Below the pieces are notes generated by a model. That model saw only the letters and a program-made list of their open reading frames with translations, had not been told where the DNA came from and searched no databases. Below are positions 38,487 to 58,000 of a DNA stretch of 64,000 nt, one piece after another. Made by a program: the position numbers and the translations under genes. Source of the stretch: Apostichopus japonicus (Eukaryota > Echinodermata > Holothuroidea > Aspidochirotida > Stichopodidae); NCBI RefSeq assembly GCF_037975245.1, contig NC_092564.1:16818984-16882983 (forward strand), read 5' to 3'. Every line of letters starts with the position of its first letter. The first letter of the stretch is position 1.

Positions 38487-38530
38487 GTTGTTACTCGGAG
38501 TTTCACGCGTTATAGCGATCTTCAGACAAC
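38487..38530 (-). ncRNA. Candidate type I hammerhead ribozyme (minus-strand copy)
   Basis: Exact mirror of the plus-strand ribozyme across the palindrome centre, read from 38530 down to 38487, with the predicted cleavage base at 38492. In one long transcript the two arms would pair with each other rather than fold separately, so activity would depend on short or co-transcriptional folding. Confidence 0.65.
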
Positions 38531-38533
38531 TCT

Positions 38534-38577
38534 GTTGTCTGAAGATCGCTATAACGCGTGAAACTCCGAGTAACAAC
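38534..38577 (+). ncRNA. Candidate type I hammerhead ribozyme (plus-strand copy)
   Basis: All core positions are present in order. Stem I 5' strand GTTGT (38534-38538); CTGAAGA core (38539-38545); stem II CGC (38547-38549) pairing GCG (38556-38558) around TATAAC; GAA core (38560-38562); stem III AC (38563-38564) pairing GT (38570-38571) around a 5-nt loop; cleavage base A at 38572; stem I 3' strand ACAAC (38573-38577), fully complementary to GTTGT. The two-pair stem III is typical of the minimal hammerheads of Penelope-like elements. A T-T mismatch (38546/38559) at the base of stem II may weaken activity. Confidence 0.7.
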
Positions 38578-38639
38578 TACTAGTGTTCCACTAGTCTCAT
38601 CTAGTATCAACATATATATATATATATATTTTTTGAATG

Positions 38640-40780
38640 AGTGATGTACCATATAGGCATATTGTATGTAGATACATTCATTTGTAATACAAACATTCCT
38701 GTGTCTGTTACTTTGCATTTGCTCATATCTTGCTAGAGGGTTAATTCCTGTGGGAAAGAAGTACATCACCATAAAATTGTGTTTGTAGGGAACCTGTCAG
38801 AACTGCACAATAGACGATCCAAGGCCATCATGATAGGCATTGCTTTGTGAATCTATAAAATGGAATGCATAATCCAGCTGTTTAACTAACTGTCCACAGC
38901 ATCACAGCTGGCAGGTTTCACCTCAGCATGGCATCTTTATAATGCCAGTTTCTTCGTCGAAGTTTGTAATTTCAAAAAGAACATTGTTGAAACTCTAGCC
39001 CTCCAGTAAAGATGAGAATCCATTTCCAACAGATATTTGGAGTAACAAATAAACAAAATTCACTTTGGAAAACAGTCTGGTTGAATCAAGGTGCAGTTAT
39101 CAAAGTATCTATGGTTCAAGGCACCTTTTGCGGAGGTTCTTTTATCTGGTTGGTACATGAGCATTTGCTGAAAAAAATTAAAGAGATAATTAAAATATAT
39201 ATAAACCAGGAATCAGAATTGCCTCAGCTTTAAGAACCATACTATAAAGTAAGAAAAGAACATGCACAGTGAGGATAGTATCAGACTGGAATTGGATAAG
39301 ATAATTTTCAAATCACAGAAATTTGGCAAAACTTCTGTAGAAAAATATGCGAAAAAAGTTTCAGCCCAGACATTGCAGTGCTTTATTCTATTGCATGGTG
39401 CTGGTTTGCTGGGTAGCAAATGTTTAAAATGTGGGCTGATTACTTTATTATTTGAGGGCACAAAGAAATTATATGGATAAAATAGGGCACTGATATTTTT
39501 CTTGCTCTTAAAAATATAAAAAAGGGGGAAGGTAGGGAAATAAATTTATGCTAGTTTAACTGTACAACTCTGTAAGTTCAAAAGATCAAGTAACAGTGTT
39601 GTAGTCCTAGGCAAAGATATTTGGTTTGAATTGTAAGCTACATATACAAAGCACTGTATATAATTTTGGTAATTGTTGATTTCAATATTCACACGGATGA
39701 TATATACTCTTTCACACCGCAACAATGTATTTTGAAAGTATGTAAAGTCTTCATAGTTTGAAATAGTAGGTATTTTGATGAAAGACATACAGTAAGTGGG
39801 AGGGGTCAAAGTTGTTGGAGAAGTACAAACGTAAGGATACTGGACAGCTTGGTAATTATCCATCTGGTACAAGAAACCTGCATTGACATCTATTTGCATT
39901 TCAATTTCGCTAAACTGTAAAGATATATAGCAAGCTCCCTTACAGAAGCTTGGTGAGTTTGACAAATTAGCTTTCTCGAAGCACAAATGAATAATGTGAA
40001 CTATATACTATTTCAACGCTAAATATCACTGCAATTAAAAAAGAACAGTCCAGAGGTAATTTATATCTAGACTGATAAAGGACTTGAAGCAAACAGACTT
40101 GATGTTAATCCTGTCACAGTCACACATTGGCAAAAAGTCTGGTTTGGCTTTGCACACGATTGTTCAAATCTCAAATCTGGATCGTAACTTTACATCAACG
40201 TGTGCAAGAATATTAATGGATGAGGTGTTTTTATTTGCAATCTATGCTATTGTGTGAAGTAGAAGACGGGATGCTAATTTTGGTAGAAAAACAAACTATG
40301 TTTTGGTCGATTCACATCTACCACATCACACCTGTTTTATATACTTGTAGCTGACTTTGGCTAACAAGCATGTAAACTGAAAATGAAAGCATCTCTATAT
40401 GAATAGAGTTGCATTTGATTGCACAAGTTTGGCAGGATATTACTAAGATAATGCTCCACTGATCTGCATGCTACAATTAGACTGACATCATTTTGGGACT
40501 ATTCTTTTTAAAAAATCGTTCGGTTCTCCATATTCATAAGAAGACGGCAACAAGTAATTTACAGCTGTGTTTTTCCCTAAAAATTGGAATGAGTACACCA
40601 TGATTTCAAGCAACAAGCACAGAAGTATAAAGCTAGTGCAGCATACCAGAGTGTGCACATGGTTATGAGGTTACCCCTTCCGATATCTGAAGGTAGACCA
40701 AGTGCCATAAATAGCAAGGTTAGGGATAATCAACAACTACATGACAGCAAACCATAACTGCTCTCTCCAATCATTCTCAC
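38640..40780. other. Region downstream of the last CDK2 exon found
   Basis: It should hold the remaining CDK2 exon and 3' UTR. I see no segment resembling the expected YDPxKRISAKxAL...HPFF end. Open frames at 39012-39233 and 39546-39986 have no recognisable features. Confidence 0.35.
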
Positions 40781-49025
<8,245 letters not shown>

Positions 49026-52000
49026 ATGCCCAAGCCAGACTTCAAACCTGGCGACAAAGTTTTTGCCAAAATGAAGGGCTGGCCCTATTGGCCAGCAAGG
49101 GTAAGTACATAAATGTTGTTTTAATGTTTTAAGTAACCTAATACTATGGAAGTGTAGGCAGGGAATACTACTTTCAGAGGAGTTTAAAAGAGAACAGTTC
49201 AGAGGTTTTTCATATTAATCATAGAAAATAAGAAAACTACATCACCAGAACATATCTGATATATGGTTTGGGAAAAATGACTTTTGAAACAAAAATACCA
49301 CAAGCCCCCCCCCTCCCTCCACAAATTTAAAGAGTACAGTAAACAGTGAAACATGGTTGTAATGGCACTGATTCACTTTGTCCAGATTGCCCAAAATATA
49401 TCAAGGGGCTTCTTTGCTGGGTTCTTTTTCCATAAAAAAAAAAAACATTTCTAAAGGTCAAATTGCCTAGGTTGGACTAACAAGACATACACCACATTTG
49501 GCAAGGGGTTATGCTACTGTTTTGTTTTACATTAGACTTTTTGTGTGTGTATTTTGGGAGCTATGACTGAAAGTGAGGTAACGAGTGTATATGGTTGATA
49601 TGGAAATTGTTGTTGTATTTCAAGCCGTTTGAATATCTTTGAAGAACAGAAATGGAGGTGGAAAGAATCTGTTCGAAATAATTATTGTCTTCACTAGTAC
49701 AGGGAATGAACAGATCTCTTCGATGCTGAGTTGTACAAGAAGTTAAATTTCCTCTTTTTTTCTTTTTTTTAAATATATATTGTAGGTAGATGAAGTTCCT
49801 GAAGGAGGGGTCAAACTACCATCAAACAAGTATCCAATTTTCTTCTATGGAACTCATGAAACGTAAGTAAACTAACACTTTGCAAGCGATGGCCTAACAA
49901 AGAACTCCATGGACAAAGGGGGAAGGGGGAAGGGAAGTAAACAACAATAGACACACACTACTTATGGTGTTTAGACACCAAGTTTAACTAAATTATAGAC
50001 TTCACCGGGAAAACAGAAGGTACTCTTGCCATCAGTGTGTGTAATAATATAGTCAGTTACTTCTATGGCAACAGTATGCATGTTGTGAGTCAGCGGGGCT
50101 GTGAGACTTTGCTACCTTTGCTATATACCATATCTTTACTTTGGTAGTGTCATATCTGATATTGAAAATTAGATTTCTCAATGAATCATTTTCTGGCCCC
50201 TTTCCCCCCCCCTTTTTTTTTCTTCTTCTCCTCATCCCTTTCCTAGTATATAACCTTTCATTCTTCCTCAGGGCAATCATGGGAGCTAAAGATCTCTTCC
50301 CATATGAGAAATACAAAGCAAAATTTGGCAAGGAAAGACGTTACGAAGCGTTCAACGTAGGACTGTGGGAAATTGTCAACAAACCAGATGCCACATATCT
50401 GGGAAACGTAAGTCGATCCTTTTCTGAGATATTAACAAGAGGTGCGAGTCATGATATGAGTAAGTTAACAGTGGGTGGATGGGGGTGGGGGGGGGGCTGC
50501 TGCTGAGAAGGAGGGGAATCACTGTACATCACATGTACCTACAGTGTTTGGTTAAAAATCAAATGAATCCTCACCAAAGTTATGAATATAACAACAACTA
50601 TAGTCTACATTTCTCACAAAAGATGGTAAGGCTAGCTCAATTAGTCTTATACACTTGACATTTTGTGCTCCAGATTTTTAAGTGAGTGCATTTTACAAGA
50701 CAGCCAGTGAATTCAGAGAGTGCGGCAGACTCCTTCATTTGACGGAGTATTGTCTTTCCATCTTTTTTGTTCTGGTTTTGTCATGCATTTACACAGAATG
50801 GGAATGTATCTACATCTGCCGTTTAACTTTTCGTTAACAACTTTTATGTGATGATGTATTTTTTGCTCTTGATATAGTACACCACCACTCTGTTTAAAAG
50901 TGAAGGTATCTAAAATTTTGTTATACTGAGCCTGTGTTACTTGTCATGTACTCTAATTTGCCTTCTAATGTCCCTCAGCAGCAATCTACAGAGGAGGAGG
51001 AAGTGTCAGAAGGAGAAAAAGGAGGAGGAGAAGAGGGGGTAGCAGAACCAGATGTTGTCGACAAGGAAGACCAAGAAGAGGAAGAACCAGAAGATGAGGA
51101 GAAAGAAGAGGAAGATGAGGAGGAAGAAAAACAAGAAGATGAGGAGGAAGAAGAACAAGAAGATGAGGAGGAAGAAGAAGAGGTCGAGCAAGAGGTAATC
51201 AAATTAGTTAAAAGTCAAGTTGATGGTTTGGAAACTGATAAAAAATTGGTCCACAATCTGTTCCTGGTAAGGCAAAGTTTAGTACCTTGTTAAATGGTTT
51301 CAGGTGAAGTGTGCTTCAGAAAGTCGAAACGTGCAGCCCATGTAGCTGTTCAATCTGCAAAACATTGACTGTGGATTTGTGGCTGTTCAATCTGCAAAAC
51401 ATTGACTGTGGATTTGTAACCAGTTGAAATACCTTGGAGAGTTGCTGCTGTTTCACCTACATAATGTATACCACACACTCTGCAAGATGCCATCAATGGA
51501 CAGAAAGAAAGAATGTATATCCTACTTGAGAGTTGCTGCTGTTTCACCTACATAATGTATACCACACACTCTGCAAGATGCCATCAATCGACATAAAGAG
51601 AATGTATATCCTACTTGAGAGTTGCTGCTGTTTCACCTACATAATGTATACCACACACTCTGCAAGATGCCATCAATGGACAGAAAGAAAGAATGTATAT
51701 CCTACTTGAGAGTTGCTGCTGTTTCACCTACATAATGTATACCACACACTCTGCAAGATGCCATCAATGGACAGAAAGAAAGAATGTATATCCTACTTGA
51801 GAGTTGCTGCTGTTTCACCTACATAATGTATACCACACACTCTGCAAGATGCCATCAATGGACAGAAAGAAAGAATGTATATATTACTTGAGAGTTGCTG
51901 CTGTTTCACCTACATAATGTATACCACACACTCTGCAAGATGCCATCAATGGACAGAAAGAAAGAATGTATATCCTACTTGAGAGTTGCTGCTGTTTCAC

Positions 52001-55000
52001 CTACATAATGTATACCACACACTCTGCAAGATGCCATCAATGGACAGAAAGAGAATGTATATCCTACTTGAGAGTTGCTGCTGTTTCACCTACATAATGT
52101 ATACCACACACTCTGCAAGATGCCATCGATGGACAGAAAGAAAGAATGTATATCCTACTTGAGAGTTGCTACTGTTTCACCTACATAATGTATACCACAC
52201 ACTCTGCAAGATGCCATCAATGGACAGAAAGAAAGAATGTATATCCTACTTGAGAGTTGCTGCTGTTTCACCTACATAATGTATACCACACACTCTGCAA
52301 GATGCCATCGATGGACAGAAAGAAAGAATGTATATCCTACTTGAGAGTTGCTACTGTTTCACCTACATAATGTATACCACACACTCTGCAAGATGCCATC
52401 AATGGACAGAAAGAAAAATGTATATCCTACTTGAGAGTTGCTGCTGTTTCACCTACATAATGTATACCACACACTCTGCAAGATGCCATCAATCGACATA
52501 AAGAAAGAATATATATCCTACTTGAGAGTTGCTGCTGTTTCACCTACATAATGTATACCACACACTCTGCAAGATGCCATCAATGGACAGAAAGAAAGAA
52601 TGTATATCCTACTTGAGAGTTGCTGCTGTTTCACCTACATAATGTATACCACACACTCTGCAAGATGCCATCAATGGACAGAAAAAAAGAATGTATATCC
52701 TACTTGAGAGTTGCTGCTGTTTCACCTACATGATGTATACCACACACTCTGCAAGATGCCATCGATGGACAGAAAGAAAGAATGTATATCCTACTTGAGA
52801 GTTGCTACTGTTTCACCTACATAATGTATACCACACACTCTGCAAGATGCCATCAATGGACAGAAAGAAAAATGTATATCCTACTTGAGAGTTGCTGCTG
52901 TTTCACCTACATAATGTATACCACACACTCTGCAAGATGCCATCAATCGACATAAAGAAAGAATATATATCCTACTTGAGAGTTGCTGCTGTTTCACCTA
53001 CATAATGTATACCACACACTCTGCAAGATGCCATCAATGGACAGAAAGAAAGAATGTATATCCTACTTGAGAGTTGCTGCTGTTTCACCTACATAATGTA
53101 TACCACACACTCTGCAAGATGCCATCAATGGACAGAAAAAAAGAATGTATATTCTACTTGAGCACGGCGTATGTTGTTTTATGTTTTTAACGACCGAAAA
53201 GGTCTGATGCCCAACAGAATGCAGACGTCAATCCATTCCACTTATTTAACAACTATTTTAATCATTTGCAGTAAGCACGAGGGGCGGGTCTACCCTCTGC
53301 TGACGTTTTTCTGTCTCTATTTCATTTAAAGATCGTGAAGAAACCAAGGAAACGAAAAGCCCCCAAAGACAAGGTAAGATATTCTGCCACAGATAAACTG
53401 ATTTCAGATATTCCCTTTTCCAAGCTGGTTACAAATGTTCTACCATATTAAGGTCATCCAATGTTGTCATCATCCATGCTTTTTTTTTTTTCTTCTCATG
53501 TGTTATCTATTTTCTCATCTGGTGATTATCATGTGTGGGTGTCAATATGATATTCACTTCTTGCTGCACATATCCTTTCCAGAAAAATTCCAAGCGAGTC
53601 CACAAGACGTCGAGCGACGATGAAGACTATGACGACATCCCGACGCCAGACTATGACGAAGGCAGTGATGATGTAAGTTTTGTACTTGTGTCTGTCCCTA
53701 GCACCAAAATTATTCTAACAATCAATCTAATCAATGATGCGTAAAATACTTGAAAAAGTAAAAACACAAGTTGCGAGGCAGTGATGATGTAAGTTTTGTA
53801 CTTGTGTCTGTCCCTAGCACCAAATTATTCTTACAATCAATCAATCAATGATATGTAAAATACTTGAAACGGTAAAAGCACAAGTTGCGAGATGGCCAAA
53901 GTTTTAAAAGATGCATCAGCTGTGCCATTTTGTCAAAGGTTTGAGATAAAGCAAAGATGTATTATTTTCTTTTGGCTTTTCTATTCATAAGTTTTTCGGA
54001 CTATACACATACACCAGTTTTCAGGAAAACGAGGTGTTACCTTCATACTATATCTGTGGTGGTCTTGTTGTAGAGTATCTTATGCAATAAGCAGTAGATA
54101 CCTTAAAGACAAAAAACTAAAAAACCAGGAAATATAATATAGCAGTTTTATATATAATTATAATATCCTAGTTTAAAATGGTTTTGTCTGTGATCTGTCA
54201 TTTTTGTAAATGTGTGATGTCATAGTGCCACTAGGAGCTTAAACTCTTTTAGTTTCTCTTAGTTTTTCTTTTGATATTTACTAGGTTGAATGTTAGCAGT
54301 GTTGACGCTAAACCAAGTCATCATTATTAGGTCATGTTACAAGGTTCAGCATTTTAACATTTCAGCACTTGCAAAAACCCATCTGAATTATAGAAAACAT
54401 GCATTGCATGAAAAATGAAAGACATTCAATATTGAAGCACATGTGGCTCGATGATGTCATATTTAGACTTGATCAAGTCTTCAGCCTTGTATGTGATATC
54501 TCCCAGGTAGCAGAAAATTTACCTTAGCTCTGTGAGAGAAAGTTGCTTGTTAACTTTACCGCTTAGACCAATAATGATGGTTGGGTTGGTGTCTCCTTTT
54601 CAAAAAAGATGCAACTTCAAAAGTGAAGCCTGGACGAAGGTGATATGTAGTGCAAGAATCTCGTTGCTGCCAGCCATGGTCCAAACTTGAAAATCTTGTC
54701 TGCAGTGTTGTATTAAATATTCTTACGTGAAACCTGGCAAGGAATCCCTAAGGCTGTCGGCAATATCGTTCACAAAGGTCAAAAAGGCTTTGAGCAGAGA
54801 GAGTATCCAATTGTTTTAAAGGGATGATGAATAAATGTATCGTCATGTGCTTCATTCTGTATTATTTGAAAATGTTATCATTTGAAGGATTTTAATGTGG
54901 GAGGCAAGAAGAGGGAGGATCCCAAGATCAAGACAGCCGCGTCCTCCGAAGTAGACCAAGAGGAGGAGGAGGACGAGGATGAGGAACCAAAGAAAAAGAG

Positions 55001-58000
55001 ACGGAAAACAAAGGAAAAAAAGAGAACGAAAAAGAAGAAGCAGAGACAGTCAAAGGTGGAGGAGAGTTCCCAAGATGAAGATGACAGCAAGGCTAAGAAA
55101 CGAGGAAGGTCAATGAAAACTCTTGACTCTGAGGAGGATAGTGATGAAGAAATATTGGTGAGATTTCTGTTTTTACTGAAGAAATCCTTTGATAGTTTCA
55201 TCTCAACTTTGATACTTTCATTAAAGTAACTTCTATCATGCTTTTCTCTAAATTTAATTAATTGTTTGTTCTAGGACAACGCTTTTTGGTTTAAAATGTC
55301 TGCCCAAAGGCAAACAAGGATGGTTTAAGCCAGGTGTCCATTATAAGCTTTTTATTTCCACTTAAAATCTGGTAAAGATACATATTTACATTCTTTGTAC
55401 TCATGATTTAGAATTTCTTTAGTCCTACTCGTCGTGCTAATACCGTGGGAGTTCTACTCTTATTCTTGCAGTTGTACTTGTACTACAAGTCTGTACTTAG
55501 TTTACTGATAGTTTACTGATCTAAGTTAACATGGTCATCGATGTCTTTTAAGCCACAGTGTTCATTTAGGAGTTATTTGGATTTCCAGAGAATGGATCAT
55601 CCCTTGTCCAATGCCCCCTCCCCCCCCCTCCCTCATGTACATGTTCTGGTTGCGATATTAAATATTTATTATTCCGTGCTTTCGGTTCCCAAAGGCAAAG
55701 GGAAGAAAACGGTCAACTTCAACCGCTCAAAAAAGCAAAGCAAAAAATTTGGTGTCTTCCTCGTCATCGTCATCATCAGAAGGAGGAGGAGATGAGTATG
55801 AAATAGTTAAGCCGGAGGGTGAGCAAGGAGAAGAGGAAGAAGGAGAAGGGGAGGAGGAGGCAGAGGCAGCCAAGGATGAAGAGAGCGCTGAACTGTCAAG
55901 CGCTGAAGAAGAACCATTGGTAGCTAAGAAGAAGGACAAGAGAAAACTATCTACTAGCAAAGGTAAAAATCTGTTGGGATGGGTGAACATAGTCAAGTTG
56001 ATTGTATTTGGAAGGGGCTTCACTTGTGAAAGTGTAATTTCTGTTAAGGATTGAAAAATTGGTTGCAAGACCATAAGCCAACCAGCATTCATTTGTAATA
56101 TTATGTCTCGGGGGTTCAAACGAATCTTTTAAAAAGTCCCCTCCCTCTCAGTGACGAGCACTTCTTTCCGGCATATTGCCCAAACATGTTTCCCACATGG
56201 TCTTGAAAAGTAGGGAATACGAAAAGCCTCTTGAGTAGGTTTCGAAAGTGCTTGAATTTTGAAGTATAGTCTTTAAAAGTAATGAAAGAATCCTCTTACG
56301 AAAGCTTTTCCTTGAGATAACGTTAACGGCTACAGCATGTCATGTTTCGGGTCCTTGTGTTTATGACTGTCCCTCTCACCAAAGATTATCAGAAGTAAGT
56401 CAGAACATATTTTGCAGGAGTTAGCAATAGTTTGTTTCACCTTGTTTCAGTTGGCCTGACAGTAAGCCGGTCATTGTTAGTGTTTCGGAATCATATTAAA
56501 ACCATGCGATCTGTTTCTGATCTTGAAATTTCAAATGTTTAGTTAGTATAGTAAAGCATGCGTAATTATGCTGTTTTCTAAGAAGTGGAGATTTGTTAAA
56601 GGCTCAGTCACATGACATTTAAGCATCTGTTGCATGTTATCCTGTTCAATTGATATTCAAACTCTTTTTTTTGTAAATTCTCTGGGAGAATATTTTCCAG
56701 CGTACTGTAATGATCATTATCTTGCATCATGATGGGGGAAGGGGGGGGGGGAATGTTTGGAGATCATCCCTCTGTATTAAATGGGTATTCTATCTAGCAA
56801 GCTCACATGTCAAACATGTAAAGTGTTCAAATGAATACCTGAAATTGCAGGAATCAAGAAAAACTGCAGAGTTATGGTGGAATGGCTCGAACCTGAATCA
56901 GATAAAGGCCAGCGTTCGACGGTCATGGCCCATAAAATCCCCTCGTTCGAAGACGGTCTGACCATTGACCAAGAGGTTTTGTGTCGGTGGGGTTCTCGCA
57001 AGTACAAAGCAATTGTAAGATCCATCGATGGACTTGGTGAGCAATATCTTTGTGGTATCACTTGTAACAGTAGTACAGAGCTATTTCATATTTATCCCAA
57101 ACATCGCCAAAGAAAATGCACAAATTGCACTTCGCACCAACGCATATACTCTCATATGAATTAGGTTCAGAGAAAATGGTTCCGAAAAATCAGGTTCAGA
57201 GAAAAGGGATTGCAAATAAATACATTCTGGTGCAATTCCCTGGCAAAGTTTATTCCAACCTTTCTCATTTTACATCGGTATTTAAATTTTAAACTGGGGA
57301 AAAGGACAGCACTGGAAAAGGATAAAAGAAAAGAATTGCAACTGTAAAATAGTTGGCTGTTGATAGTACTCTGAAATATTTGCTTCTTGCATTGGGTGTC
57401 AGGTGTGACACCAAAGGTTTTGTAAAGCATTTAATGTATGCGTCAATCTGGTATGAGAATGGCTAACAGGCAATGAAAGCGATAGATTAAAACTAACTCG
57501 ATCCTTGAGAGAGCTGCTCATCGATTCACTTCACAGATAAGGTCAAGAAGACACCCGCCCGGAAAACACCGGCCAAGAAATCTTCCGCCAAGAAGACTCC
57601 CGCTAAGAAGCCACCGACCAAGAAGACTCCAGTCAAGACTGCAGCAATAAGTGATGACTCGGACTCCAGGTGAGGGCTTTAAAAGGCTTGCCGATGGGGC
57701 TTTAAAAGGCTTGCCGATGGGGCTTTAAAAGGCTTGCCGATGGGGCTTTTAAAGGCTTGCCGATGGGGCTTTAAAAGGCTTGCCGATGGTTACATCATTT
57801 TGCTACGAGGGGTGTGGTTTCGACCTAAAAGATGCAAAATGTTCCATTTCATTGAATAATCAACTCTTACTTAGCTTACTAACTTGTATTCATATGTACA
57901 TGTTTTGTTAATTTTCATTATGATGTATTGTTTAATAATTGTGTATGTATGTTTGTATTGTATTGCTATTGAAACAAACAAAACGAAAGTCCAACGGCTG

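Larger units (their letters stand above)
38447..38617. repeat. Perfect 171-nt palindrome (84-bp arms, 3-nt loop)
   Basis: Every base from 38447 to 38530 pairs with 38617 to 38534; the centre is TCT at 38531-38533. Each arm carries the core of a hammerhead ribozyme, so the palindrome is two identical ribozyme-bearing segments joined head to head. Such motifs are known from the terminal repeats of Penelope-like retroelements. Confidence 0.93.

Noticed and set aside
39546-39986. 146-codon minus-strand open frame downstream of CDK2
   Set aside because: Composition and motifs fit no family, and it does not contain the expected CDK2 C-terminal motif; probably chance or 3' UTR.
40150-40200. A TACGATCCAG word on the minus strand that could be the YDP of the missing CDK2 exon
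   Set aside because: The frame lacks the following KRISAK motif and an acceptor in the right phase.
50975-51202. Serine- and phenylalanine-rich minus-strand frames (also at 54878, 55727 and 58659)
   Set aside because: Shadows of the Glu/Lys-rich exons of the plus-strand PWWP gene.
51437-53165. Possible CRISPR array because of many regular copies
   Set aside because: Units are contiguous 91-bp tandem copies with no unique spacers, in an animal intron; it is a satellite.
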